The notes under the pieces: model-generated
The model's input: the letters and a program-made list of their open reading frames with translations, nothing else
What the model was told of the DNA's origin: nothing
Database searches by the model: none
Program-made: the position numbers and the translations under genes
In this document: piece after piece, positions 11,865-22,742 of the stretch
Numbering within the stretch: the first letter of the stretch is position 1
How the letters are laid out: each line of letters begins with the position of its first letter
Assembly (NCBI GenBank): GCA_029817715.1
Contig: JARUPY010000434.1
Span: forward strand, 1,054,001 to 1,118,000
DNA: 64,000 nucleotides
DNA from: Melastoma dodecandrum
Taxonomy: Eukaryota; Streptophyta; Magnoliopsida; Myrtales; Melastomataceae
Direction: 5' to 3'

Positions 11865-13115
11865 ATGGACTGTGAGAAAGGAATGAATGAGGTGGTTGCT
11901 GACGTGTTGCAGCGGTTGCAAGACTACAGGGGGAGCCGTCATTGCTATCGCACACAGTCTATGCCAATGTTTTCAATAAAACCAGAGTCGGTTAGTGCGT
12001 CTGCTATGTTTAATAAGTCAATCTCCTCCCATTTTGGGGGAAGTGAGGTCCGAGAAGCTTTAATGAGGCCTTGTGATCCGCTGACTAGTGTCAATTTAGG
12101 AAGCGAGACTTCTCCTAGATCTATTTTCATCAGTTCATCGGTTAATAAAGTTCTATTTGAGGCAATTCGAAAAGTACTCGAAGAGTTTAAAGATTGTTTC
12201 GCATGGGACTACACTGAAATGTCGAGTCTTGATCGAGCACTCGTATAACATTCGTTACTAGTTAAGAAATATTTTAAACCAATCTAGCAAGCACCTCGAC
12301 GACTAGAGAAGTGACACGGCTAGTATTCGAAGAGGTAAAGAAACTCTTCCGAGCAGGGTATATAAGGACGTTCCGATATACATAGTGGATCTATAGTATT
12401 GTACCTGTAATGAAAAAGAACGGTAAGTTAGATTCTGTATAGACTTCAGAGATTTAAATTGAGCGACTCCGAAGGACGAGTATCCCATGCCAATTGCGGA
12501 TGACATTGTGGATAAAACTGCTGGGCATCAAATCATGTCCTTCATGGACGGCTTTTCAGGGTATAACCAGATCTTAATTGCGGAGGAAGATGTGCATACG
12601 ACCGCGTTCAGATGCCCTCTTGGGATTTTTGAATTGGTGGTGCCCGTTTGGGCTAAAGATTGCCGGTGCCACCTATCAAAGGGCTATTAATGCAATATTT
12701 GATACTTCCCTTGGAAAAACCATGGAAGTCTATATTGATGACATAGTCGTTTAGTCTACGGGAGAAGATTTACATGTGGAGCACCTCTGTAATGCCTTTA
12801 TGAAGATGAGGAAACATCAACTTAAGTTGACCCCTTTGAAATGTGCCTTTGGGGTTAAAGCAGGACATTTTCTTGGGTTTTTGGTGCACTAGCGTGCATA
12901 GAAGTCAGTCAAAATAAAGTCAAGGCCATCAAGAGTTTGGTTGCTCCGAGAACCAAGAAAGAATTCCAGGCCTTCTTAGGAAGGATTAATTATCTTCGAA
13001 GATTCATATGCAACGTAGCAAGGAAACAAAGGTATTTTCTACCCTTCTGAAGGAAAAGGCGAGTATGTATGGGATACTGAACACGAAAAGGCCTTCAATG
13101 CTCTCAAGAGGTACT
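11865..13115 (+). pseudogene. Reverse transcriptase domain of element A, disrupted
   Basis: The reverse transcriptase copies element RNA into DNA. The leader segment 11865-12248 ends with the conserved FAWDYTEMSSLDRALV that precedes RT in this lineage. RT motifs follow in changing frames: MPIADDIVDKTAGH..SFMDGFSGYNQI (12487 on), IAGATYQRAINAIFD (12660 on), and the catalytic box MEVYIDDIVV (12723 on), followed by HQLKLTPLKCAFGV and KEFQAFLGRINYLRRF. Many stops are present, including a TAG right after the YIDD box. Non-functional. Confidence 0.85.
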
Positions 13116-13841
13116 TGTCGAGTCCTCCGGTCCTGGCACCCCCGCAGCAGGGGAAACCGTTCATGCTCTATGTGGTAGCTACTATCACGACTATTGGGGT
13201 TATGCTGGCTCAAACGAATGAGAGTAAACGGGAAAGAGCTGTGTATTACCTCTCAAGAATGTTGTCATCAATAGAAACACAGTATACTTCTAAGGAAAAG
13301 CTGTCTCTCAGTGTTTTACGTTGTTAAGAAGCTAAGGCATTATATTGGAAACAATGAAGTCTACGTCGTGTCGAAGTCTCCTATCATTAAATATTTCTTC
13401 GAACGTCCACTTTTAGTAGGACGAATTAGAAAGTGGAGTTTAATCTTGTCCCCTTATGACCTGAGATATAGACCGTAACAATAAGTTAAAGGACAGGCTT
13501 TGGCTGATTTCTTAACCGAACATGATCCGACGTCATCCATAAACCAGGAAGAAACAACTGAAAACACCTGGCAAGCGTGGTTTGATGGCTCGTCTACAAA
13601 GAGCGGAGCCAGAATAAGCATCCATACGATAACGCCCATGGGAAAGGATATTAGGCTGGCTTTCCGACTACAAACAGTTTTGACAAATAATGCCATGGAG
13701 TATGAGGCGTTGATAACAGTACTTAAAGAACTATGGTCTCTAGGTGTAAAATATGCTCAATTTAAAGGAGATTCTCAATTAGTTGTTAATCAGGTCAATC
13801 AGAAATGCGCGTGTTCCGAAGAAACTACATCCTTACCTTAA
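13115..13841 (+). pseudogene. RNase H plus second (archaeal-type) RNase H of element A
   Basis: The first RNase H is seen as GKPFMLYVVAT..GVMLAQ, AVYYLSRML and ETQYTSKEKL, followed after a frameshift by KYFFERPLLVGRIRKWSL. The second domain begins ADFLTEH at 13500 and has all three acidic landmarks, FDGSS (Asp), AMEYEAL (Glu) and KGDSQLVV (Asp), in one open frame to 13841. Two RNase H domains in tandem are diagnostic of the Tat lineage. A frameshift near 13815 ends the second domain early. Confidence 0.85.
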
Positions 13842-14379
13842 GTTAGTGAAAGAATTACCAATTGGAATTTCGGTTTATTGGACGAGAAGATAATATGGTT
13901 GCTAATAATTTGGCTCAATTAGCTTCTTGCCTCAAGGCCGCTGTCAGGATGAACAAAATCCCCGAAGTTTAGTCACATTTGTGCCAAGGAAAGGTTGTAA
14001 TGGTAGAAGACAAGATGGATCAAGACACGGACTGGAGAAAGCCCCTCATAGATTTTTTGTCAAATCCCAGCCAAAAGGCTAAACAACGCATTAAGGTTCG
14101 AGCGTTGTCTTATGTATTAATAGACGGGGTGCTCTACAGGAAGAATGTAGAAGGAGTATTGTTAAGATGCGTTGATTTAGATGATGCGACTCCAATAATG
14201 CTGGAAACTCATGAAGGACTTTGTGGATCATACCAATCCAGAGTAAAGATGTATTGGGCCATACGAAGGCATAGTTTTTATTAGCCATCAATGATGAAGA
14301 ATTGTATTGAAATGGCTAAGGGGTGATAGGAATGTCAACGACATGCTCCAACAACGCGCGCTCCAGTGATAGAGCTCTT

Positions 14380-14384
14380 ACTAG
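14380..14384. repeat. Target-site duplication ACTAG (left)
   Basis: Perfect match to 15133-15137, directly flanking the TG..CA solo LTR. Confidence 0.85.
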
Positions 14385-15132
14385 TGTTCTCTCCGGAAGT
14401 GACCGCGGACAAGCCGGATCCGAACACGTCGGAGATCTCTGGCACTACGGGCCAACTAGTGCCCGGAGGTTCGTTGTACTTGTGTGTGTGGTCGCCGTAT
14501 GAAATGAAAGAACAGAGAGAGGGAGAAGACAGCGGACGAACACCCTTAAGCAGAAGCACTTACGGATGCCATCGACGTTGCCTTCGGAGGAAAGCAGGAA
14601 CACAAGAGCACAAAGAGAGCTTGAACGCCAGAATGCTTGAAAAGATAAATTGACAATATCTTCGTCTGTAGATAGGTGTTTTTGTACAATGCATAAGAAC
14701 AAGTATTTATACTAAGCTAGACCTAGGTATATACGGTAATGTAATATTGCACACATATTACGCTTCATTTGCTGCCAGTCTTCATGGAATATCTCATTTT
14801 CATATGAACAATCTTGGCAACAATCTCCTTCTGAATCCTAAGATCGTCTGGATCCTCCTTAACAGCCAAGCTGATCAACCGCATTGCCCATTGGCCTTCG
14901 CCTTAGAGTTTCCTCGCTCGCCCAGCGGACTGTCGCTTGTCGCTTCGCTGACCATGTCGCCCGTCGCCTGGTAACCCTATTGCTTGGTGACTGCTTCACC
15001 CAGCAAGCCTTCGCCTGGTGTGTTTCTGTGGTCTCCTCTTTACTGGATTTCCTACTCCTTGGGCCTATGTTCTGGACCGTTGATCCACAGATAAAGCCGA
15101 GATCAGTGGCCCAGAATTTCTTTTGTTAAACA
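14385..15132. mobile_element. Solo LTR, 748 bp, inserted in integrase of element A
   Basis: The segment starts TGTTCTC and ends TTAAACA, giving TGTT..AACA inverted termini. It is flanked by the direct repeat ACTAG at 14380-14384 and 15133-15137. It has no coding domain. The size, the 5-base TSD and interruption of a coding domain exactly at the repeat mark a solo LTR left by LTR-LTR recombination. The superfamily is not determined. Confidence 0.88.
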
Positions 15133-15137
15133 ACTAG
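15133..15137. repeat. Target-site duplication ACTAG (right)
   Basis: Perfect match to 14380-14384. Confidence 0.85.
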
Positions 15138-16184
15138 TTATTAAACCTTGGCCTTTCAAGACATGGGAACTAGACATAATAGGGGAAATACACCCTCATT
15201 CCAGTCGAGGAGATGCTTTTATTCTAGTAGCGACCGATTAGTTCACAAAATGGGTAGAGGCCAAAGTCTACAAGAAAATAGACCATAATGAAGTCATCGA
15301 TTTTCTGCGAATTAACATTATATATAGATTCGGAATTCCCCAGTATATTGTGGTTGATAATGGGAAAGCATTTAACAATCTTAAAATGAAAAATTTCGCA
15401 GAAGAATTTGGTTTCTCAATTATTAATTCCACACCAAATTACCCTCAGACAAATGGACAGGCTGAAGCCACCAACAAGTTAATCAGGAATAATATTCAGA
15501 AGATGATCAGACTCAATCCACGAAAATGGCATGAAATGTTATATGATACTTTATGGGCTTACGAGTCGCTAAGCGAGAAAGCACTGGGGAATCTCCATTC
15601 GCATTAGTGTACGGTCACGATGCAGTGTTACCCATCGAGGTGTGGTATAAATCACTTCATGTTAGTCAACCTTCATTACAAGATGAGGCTATGTATGTGG
15701 CCTTAGAAGAGTTGGAACGGAAGAGGTTGGAAGCGATAGACATAATAGAGGTACACAAGAAGAGAATAGCCCGCATTATAACAAGAAAGTGGTTCATAAA
15801 CACTTCCGAATAGGGGATTTGGTTTGGAAGATGGTACTGCCATTGAAGTCAAAGGACCAAGTCCTGGGTAAATGGTCTCCAAATTGGGAAGGACCACACT
15901 GGATAATCGAAACATACTAAGCAAACAGCTATAGATTGTCAACTTTTGAAGGAGTCAAACAACCGTTGAAAATCAATGGTAAGTACCTGAAGCCATGTAA
16001 AAAGACAAGATGAGAGTCCACAAAAAGACTTTAAGAGAACGATTCCCAGATCTCTGGGAACAAGGTGTCGTGGCAGTCAAAAGAGTATCGGTGACTAGGA
16101 TGTCACAAAAGATATAGAACTAAAGCAGTGAAAGAGAAATCAGTTTGTTTTTACCCAACGAGGCAACACCCAGCACCTTAAAGC

Positions 16185-17990
16185 CTAGGTCCTAGAGATC
16201 GAAGTGGAAGCATCCACAAAGAGAAGAGTTAAGACTTTCTTCTTGTTCTGTTTCATGACAACCTCGTTCCGTTGACGGAACCAGGACATCAGGTCTTTCC
16301 AATCCTGAGTGGAGGGGTCATGAGCAACTCGCTCAACCAGTAAGGCATCAATGACGGAGATCATGTCCTCAAGTTCTTTCTCTAATGTGACAAGCTGAGA
16401 GACACGGGTCTTCACGTCTGAAAGCTGGGAGGATAAGTCGGCCTGCTGCCTGCGAAGGAGTTGCACATCAGTTGCTGCTTCAGCAAGAGTCTTCTAGGTC
16501 TCCTGAATCTTAAGCTCTGTGTTGCTGAGAATGTCAACGTCTGCCAAGTAGGCAGACCACTCAGTCCAGAATTCTTCTTTGAAGCTCAGGTAGGAAGCAA
16601 TCAACTCATCGGTTGCTTTAGGAGATTCCTCAATGGCTGAGATGCAGGCTTGTAAATTTTTTAATTCCTCTTCATAAAATATGTTCTTCCGAAGGAGGTT
16701 AGTAACTTGAGTAATGAGTCACTGGAGCTTGTCAACTGCGCTTGGTTGAGGAATAATCTCTTTCAACAATCCAGAAGAGCCTTCCCCTGATGGTCTGGGG
16801 GGTTCCTCTATTGCCATGGGACGAAGGGTAAGTCGGCTGGATTCACAGCTAGAGTAGGCTCAGGGGTCCAAGGGCCGATATCTCCCACCCCGGAGGTCTC
16901 TTGCTCAACAGCCTTGATGAGCACTGTAACTGCGATAGACTCAGGGGGAGATGTACTCATACCCGAGTCCTTAGGAAGCTGTAAAAGGAGATAGTGAGCA
17001 TCATGTTATAAGAGCAAAGTAATTTAGAAAGTATATTCGAGGGGCCAGCCTTACAAGTTGGAGCTAGAAGGATTATAGACTCAACAGGGTTCAACCCAAG
17101 GAAATTCGGTCCCTGCATAGCGTTAATTAGCAAGAAGTGAATAGAGAAAAGTCTAAAGACAAGAAAATACTTACATCACCCATTTCAAAATCCTCTGGCA
17201 AGTCCTCAGTCTCATCAACAGGAAGCTCAGAAGGATCAGATTTCGTATCTTGTGTATCATCTCCCTGAAATCGGTAACGTTCAAAAGCTTACTCGAAGAA
17301 TTTTAGAGACAATGGGGTAATGTACCTATAGGGGCGATATCTCATCATCTTGGGGAACGTTGGAATCCTGGATACAACGGATGATGGATTCTGGGCTGAG
17401 GTTGAAACATTGTCTGACTGAATGTTTTCACCACTAGGACAGTCAGGAAGAACAACTCTGTGTTGCTTGCTAAAGATAACAGTCAGGGGTTCTGAATTCT
17501 CTGGGTCAAAATCTGCTTCCCTCGTTGGTGAGGGTGCTCTCTTCCGGGAAATCTTTTTCTTGGTCTGTTTGGGCTATTTCTCAACTTTGATCTGCTTGCC
17601 CTTAGTAGATTGTGTTAGGCCTTGTTGGCGGGAGCGAATCACACGGCCAGCGGGACGAGGATTGTGTTCAAGAGAGGAAGCCTCTGAATCAATCCCGAAG
17701 GTTGAGATAAGAGAAATGTTAGTAGGAAGATTATACGAAGAGATAGGAGCAAAACACATACTTATCGGTTTCTTCGCAGTCTTTAGCGTCATTTCTAACG
17801 AGAAATGGAGGTCGGGTTCCTTAGAATTGTCCAAGAAAAACATATGTGCACGTAGCTCATGGTATATGATGGCCCATGAAACAGAAAATAGCTCTGTGAC
17901 ATGGTCATGTGTCAAGGTCAAAGGAAACTCCATATGGTTCAGCTTGGACCTTTCTGAGATAAAGATCAAAGAGGCCTGGAAATTATCTTT
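16185..17990 (-). pseudogene. Degenerate antisense spliced gene of element A
   Basis: Lying between integrase and the 3' LTR and reading against the element, this region has long coherent frames joined by plausible GT-AG introns. The first segment (about 17990-17780) encodes SWAIIYHELRAHMFFLDNS and ends at a GTATGT donor (about 17762) after KTAKKPI. The next resumes after ATTGATTCAG (about 17691). A 93-base acidic exon (about 17174-17266) is bounded by ..TTTCAG and GTAAGT, and another (about 17060-17117) by ATGCAG and GTAAGG. The last block, 16795-16185, is a coiled-coil-like frame (LLRRQQADLSSQLSDVKTRV) broken by TGA near 16718 and TAG near 16494. Tat elements are known to carry antisense genes here, some with plant-mobile-domain similarity; that identity is my inference, as the N-terminal half is missing. 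Confidence 0.6.
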
Positions 17991-18017
17991 TGAAAGGTTA
18001 CTACTCGTTCCTGAAAC

Positions 18018-18489
18018 CAGGGTGAGCTCCTAGGGCCCTTGGTATCCTTTTCCTCGTCAGGGTGAGCTTTAGGGCCCTTGACATCCAAACTCCGCCATCA
18101 CTTCATCGTCAGGGTGAGCTTTAGGGCCCTTGACATCTAAACTCGGCATTCACTTCATCGCTAGGGTGAGCTCATAGGGCTCTTAGTGTCCAAATCCATC
18201 ACTACCTTCGTCCATAATCTGTCTGTCATACTACCAGAGACCAAATTCCACCGCCACAGTCCGCAAGCTCCAGGCGCTAGTAGCAAGCCTTCAGCGTCAG
18301 CGCCATCTGCATCATCAATTTTTTTTTTTTATTTTTCAATGCCTGTAAGCTTTTTCTTTTAATTGTAAGACATCATTTGATATTGTTTGTTAATACAATT
18401 CATCTGTTTTCATTACTGGCAACCACATCCAAACCCTTGTGAGTGTTCGTGCCAAATATTCCCAACGTGATCCATTTTCGACGCGAACA
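18018..18489 (+). mobile_element. 3' LTR of element A, 5'-truncated
   Basis: Aligns with 7164-7686 of the 5' LTR, from ACCAGGGTGAGCTCC to the terminus GACGCGAACA. It lacks the part upstream, including the TATA box, and is joined directly to the antisense gene. The terminus matches the GCGAACA end of the element G LTRs. Confidence 0.8.
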
Positions 18490-18702
18490 CCTGGGCAAGT
18501 GTATTCATCCCGTCGAACTAACCCCAGATAGAGCTTTTTCAAACAAACGAAACATTACATCCTCAGATGATTTCTTTTTGTTTTCAGTTCCATGATAAGT
18601 ATTTTCACGTAAGTTTATATTTGAATTACGTTGTGATGAACGAGATTGAAGCTTTTCTCACCATTCGTGATCAAAATCTCCCAACAGTTTTAAGGAATTA
18701 AT

Positions 18703-19075
18703 ATGACTTCATCCTTCGATACGACAATAAAAACGATGCCCTCCAACTACACCAAACTAGAGCGGTTCCACGACACCAATTAATGCGATGGAAGGACAAA
18801 ATGATGTTCTTGCTAATGGCATTGCGGATTGGTTATGTGCTTGACTTGGATGTGAAGTCGGATAGTAAGACGACCTCGTTCTCATTGTTGAACGATAAAA
18901 ACAAATGGATGACGAAGTGCTTTCTCGCGGTGACATCCTCAATTCTCTCCCGGATCAACTCTACGACCTTGTTTTCCTTCGAAATGGGTGCTAAAATATG
19001 GAGTTAAGTCTTAGAACTTAAGACTATCGACCGCAAAGAGATGTCGCCCTTTGCCTCCCATAGACTTGGCTTCGA
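18703..19075 (+). pseudogene. Ty1/copia gag N-terminal fragment
   Basis: Translations in two frames give MTSSFDTTIKTMPSNYTKL, then MRWKDKMMFLLMALRIGYVL, then DILNSLPDQLYDL. This is the order seen in copia Gag proteins (the N-terminal UBN2-type gag-polypeptide region). The frame changes near 18782 and again near 18930. No LTR or pol adjoins it, so it is an isolated scrap. Confidence 0.65.
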
Positions 19076-19337
19076 GCTTGTAGACTTATTATGAGCTTGC
19101 AGACTCGTTGGGTGCTTGTCTTCGTAGACTCACGGTAAGTTGTCTCTCGTAGACTTGTGCTTTCGTAGACTTGCGATAAGGTGTCTCTCGTAGACTTACC
19201 GAGATTGACGTTTTGACCCCGTATTCCCTCTTAGCCCTTGGATGAATGAGAACATTTAACCAAGGGACAAATGAAAAACCTTGGATCATATTGACTAATC
19301 AAAGAAGACCAAGATCAACGAATCATTAATTAATATT

Positions 19338-19472
19338 GAAATGATATAAAGTAAGGAGGGTTTTCCCTTTAATAAAATATTGAAATGACATAAAGTAAGG
19401 AAGATTTTTCCATTAATAAAATACTGGAATGACATAAAGTAAGGAATGGTTTTCATTTTAATATAATATTAG
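19338..19472. repeat. ~46 bp tandem repeat, 3 copies
   Basis: Units read TATTGAAATGATATAAAGTAAGG followed by TTTTCC and TTTAATAAAA; the second and third begin at about 19379 and 19424. Confidence 0.85.
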
Positions 19473-20212
19473 AAATTCCTCCGTCGCCTTACATTAATCA
19501 TTCTGGACAAGAAGAAGTGGGGAGAAAACTCAAAAGGGAGGAGGAGGAGGAAAGAAGTCGGACGAACGGGGGAGAAGGAGGAAGAAGAAGACGTTTAGCT
19601 GATCACGACGGAAGGTCACACGACGAGTGCCTGGCGTCATGCGAGCCAGAAAGGAAAGGTTGTGTGGGGGTGTCTTTTTCGAGGTGAAGTCGTCAAGATA
19701 TGGAGGGAAGCTTGAGAGGTTGTGCGTCGAACAATAAGAAATGTACGACCCCCCTCCCTCCCTCTCTTTTCTTTCCGCAAACAGTTATATGTACTTGTAG
19801 CCATTATGTTTATGCAGCTTGCGTGTGTGTGGTTTTGGATAGACTGATTTGGGTATGGGAAGGAAGGACGGGCATCACCCCATGGAAGGAAGATAGGGAT
19901 ACCCCGGATGGTGGTCGTTAGTCGGATATGAGGTTGTGGCTTACAAATGTTACGTGCATGATGGTGTTTGCGGGCAACATGGTGTGTGTCGTGTGGGGAA
20001 ATGTTAGTTTGGAACGTATTAATGAAGGAAAAACCTTGAGAGTCTTTAGTCCTCAAAGGGTTTAATGAGGAAAAAATACGTTGCACCTTGAGAAGGGGGA
20101 CGCCCAGAGGGAGGCGTGGTTTGTCTTACTCGGTGGAGGGTAACTCCCCGAGATTGTATGATGTATGTTGTGTACTTGCACATGACCCAAGTGCTTGTGA
20201 TTGTTCTTGGAC

Positions 20213-20451
20213 GGAATGGTTGGATTGCCCAAGGGGTTGCCTTATGAGGCAATGAAAGGAGGGGTTCGGTTGAGGAATTTCCGCCCTTGAATAAAGTTAA
20301 TATTGAGCAGTATGGGCTGAAATTGGGAATGGAATGGAATGGTTGGATAGCCCATGGGACTGCCTTATGAGGCGATGATAATGGGGTCCGATTATGGAAT
20401 TCTTGCCCTCGACGAATACGAATGTCGAACCATGAGGGCTAAGACGAATAA
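20213..20451. repeat. ~122 bp tandem duplication
   Basis: GAATGGTTGGATTGCCCAAG..TGCCTTATGAGGC at 20213 recurs as GAATGGTTGGATAGCCCATG..TGCCTTATGAGGC at about 20337. Similarity continues through 'gaattt/cttgccctcga'. Confidence 0.8.
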
Positions 20452-20559
20452 GGGGAATTGCCCATGGCCTAATGCGCACGAATGAGAGTAACAATGTGAC
20501 ATAATGGAAATAAACTGAAACGGACGAAGTGCGAGTCCATGAGGGGGTGCGTATGAGCT

Positions 20560-21889
20560 AAAAATGTGATATTTTCGTATGTCGATTTAAGTGAGTGTGA
20601 TACGACCCTTGATGGATTCTAAACGCAATGGTGTGTGTCAGAATCACGAGATAAGGTGTAGTTTTTGTGATATTCAAGGTTGGGACCGATTTGCGAGCGA
20701 TATTCGGCTAAATCCTTGAGATATATTGTAATATTTCGTGTATTACTTAGAATGGGTACTGCTGGTGGTTTTATTAATTTTGTAGGTAAATTCAAAATCT
20801 TACAGAGAGTTGATGCAACTGCACTAGAAAGCCACTGCATCTGCACAAGATCGTAAGATGATAGACAGAGACACGGTGCAGCTGTACGGTATTGTCAGAT
20901 GTTGAACATATCAGTTGGTGCGTGCAGCTCTACCAGATTTTCGTGCAGCTGCAAGGAGGGACGAAGAAGAAATATTTTATTTCCAAGATTCTCTCCACCT
21001 TCAAATTTTGAAGATCTTTTAAGGTTGCAACCCCTTGAAGGATAAAAGAACGATTTGCTCTTGGATGAGGGTTGTGATGGACACGAGAGATCACACCGGG
21101 ACACCACGGAGACGAAGACATTCGACGAAGCTTCAGGCGATATTTAAGAGGTTTTTCATTTCTTCTTTAATTTTGTGTTTGATCGTTTTCAGCATGAACT
21201 AATCTTTCTTTTAGGAACATGATGAACTCGGTTGTGTAATTACTTTCGGAGTAAATTCCATTGAACTATCTCGTTTCGTGTTCAGTTTATTTACTTCACT
21301 TATTCATAATGCTTGCATGCATGTGCCCGACGTTCGTATTAATTGCCTGTTCTTGAGTGAGCTTAAGAGATGATCTTAAGAGAAGAAGTACTAGTGAAAG
21401 TAGCCTGGTTTGTGACGTGAGAGCGAACGAACTTAAGGTGATATAGGGAAATGCAACGGAAGCAACAAAAAGAGATCGGAACTTAATGCATCTAGTTAGT
21501 CGTGAGTCTAAATATATGGATCGATTATTTAGGTAGTTTGGTGGATTTCGAGAGGAGCACGACAACTTAAAATTTCGGTTAGTAAACGAACATAAAATTG
21601 AGATAGGGAGAGAGGAGATACGGGACAATAACGAAACAACTGAGGGATTCATAGTCCTAGGCTTTATATTATTAATTAATTCACTATTTTTTTACTTTAT
21701 TACTTTCTTTTCAAGTTATTCGTTATTTGCCTTAGTAATTATAATTTTCTTACTATTTTCGGTTTGACTTTGAAAGAGTTGGCACTGGACGATATGAAAG
21801 CTTCTTGTACCGATTACTCGTCGGAACGATACTCTACTTGCTCTATATTACTTGACGCGACCGGTGGGCCTGCGGATTTAGCGAATAAG
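20560..21889 (+). mobile_element. Probable 5' LTR of Athila-type element H
   Basis: The stretch directly precedes an Athila-like PBS. It contains the alternating 'gatgcaactgcac..gcagctgtac..gtgcagctgcaagg' phrases (20810-20960) that I associate with Athila LTRs. The left edge is a guess; no second LTR is present to fix it. Confidence 0.4.
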
Positions 21890-21908
21890 TTTTTGGCGCC
21901 ATTTCCAG
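21890..21908 (+). promoter_or_regulatory. Primer-binding site of element H (Athila, tRNA-Asp type)
   Basis: TTGGCGCCATTTCCAGGGA matches the tRNA-Asp PBS of Athila elements (TGGCGCCGTTGCCGGGGA) at 15 of 18 positions. Confidence 0.6.
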
Positions 21909-21997
21909 GGAATACAACTACAAGCTACTCTTTCTACTTATGGTAAGAACAATATCAACGATCAAGCCACTAATCTTCTAACCAATTTTGCAGGTTT

Positions 21998-22742
21998 ATG
22001 CCCCGCGCTCGATGCACTGAAGAGACTGAATTCGTCCTAGAAATTGAACGGACATTCTGGATTCTGAGAAGGAGTCAACGACGAGCTGTGGAAGAACAGC
22101 ACAACAACCAGGTCAACAATCAAGTTGTTGACCACAACCAAGGAGGACTATGCGTATTTATTCCCTGCCAACACCATCGGAGAACATGTCATTCGTTTTG
22201 CCCGCAGTTCATACGCATAATTTTGTGATCAAGCCCTCGATCTTGAGTATGATCGAAAATAACAGTTTTGGAGGTTTGTTAAATGGCACTTAATTTGAGT
22301 TAAAGATCTCTGCAACACTTTCAAGTTTAATGGAGCGACCCCTGATGAAGTTCAACTAAGTCTCTTCCCGTTATCATGTAGAGACAAGCCACGGCCATGG
22401 CTCTACTCACTCCCACCGGAGTCAATTCATTCGTGGGAAGACTTGACACGAGCATTCTAGGGAAAATACTTTCCACCAAGCAGAACTGTGAAGATTCGGA
22501 ACGAGATCACATCATTTCGCCGACAACCAATGGAGTCCACATACGAGGCCTGGGAAAGGTTCAAGGAGCTACTCAGATTGAGCCCACACCATGAGATTCC
22601 AAGATGGATGCTGGTACAGAGCTTCTACGATGAACTAGCAAATTCTCTCCAAATCATGGTGGACTCAGCGGCTGGTTAAACCATCATGAATAAGGCGTCG
22701 GATGAATCATGGGAACTTTTCGAGCAAATAACAAACAATGGC
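21998..22742 (+). pseudogene. Athila-type gag, 5' part
   Basis: After an N-terminal stretch from the Met at 21998, the frame shifts several times to give IKPSILSMIENNSFGG, then FKFNGATPDEVQLSLFP, PWLYSLPPESIHSWEDL, and a clean segment ITSFRRQPMESTYEAWERF, HHEIPRWMLVQSFYDELA. These are the conserved Gag phrases of Athila elements. A stop follows VDSAAG. The frame then reaches ELFEQITNNG at 22741, where the solo LTR is inserted. The gag resumes at 25300. Confidence 0.85.
22738..22742. repeat. Target-site duplication ATGGC (left)
   Basis: Perfect match to 25295-25299 flanking the 22743-25294 insertion. Confidence 0.9.

Larger units (their letters stand above)
13979..15990 (+). pseudogene. Integrase of element A, split by a solo LTR
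   Basis: The integrase would insert the cDNA. The N-terminal part (13979-14284) ends with HEGLCGSYQSRVKMYW, the first half of the HHCC zinc finger; the Cys pair and APVIEL follow in another frame up to 14379. The catalytic core resumes at about 15138 with KPWPFKTWELDIIGE (first Asp), VVDNGKAF (second Asp) and NGQAEATNK (Glu). A C-terminal part, ESPFALVYGHDAVLP, follows at 15568 on. The core is interrupted at 14385-15132 by an inserted LTR; the frame on both sides is compatible once the insert and one TSD copy are discounted. Additional stops (e.g. after ILVATD at about 15238) show decay beyond the insertion. Confidence 0.9.
6830..18489 (+). mobile_element. Element A: Tat-lineage Ty3/gypsy retrotransposon, degenerate
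   Basis: The order is LTR, PBS, gag, aspartic protease, RT, RNase H, a second RNase H, integrase, a long 3' region with an antisense gene, then LTR. The duplicated RNase H and the antisense gene between integrase and the 3' LTR are known hallmarks of the Tat lineage. All domains carry stops or frameshifts, so this copy cannot be autonomous. The exact 5' end is unresolved (somewhere between about 6730 and 6900). The 3' end is the CA at 18489. No TSD could be paired. Confidence 0.85.
19076..20560. other. Unassigned repeat-containing stretch
   Basis: No domain is recognised. From 19080 to 19210 the motif CGTAGACTT or CGTAGACTC recurs, as it does in the LTRs of element G, so this may be an old LTR fragment. 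Two tandem arrays are listed separately. The open frames here (the longest is 149 codons, minus strand 19637-20086) are compositionally biased and lack family signatures. Confidence 0.45.

Noticed and set aside
17422..18033. 203-codon plus-strand frame next to the 3' LTR of element A
   Set aside because: It is the mirror of the antisense gene, whose minus-strand frames have better splice borders and coherent composition; it also runs into the LTR.
18490..18494. CCTGG as the TSD of element A
   Set aside because: No matching CCTGG next to a TG start was found near 6730-6900, so no TSD is claimed.
19637..20086. 149-codon minus-strand frame
   Set aside because: Low-complexity translation without homology landmarks, in unassigned repeat DNA.
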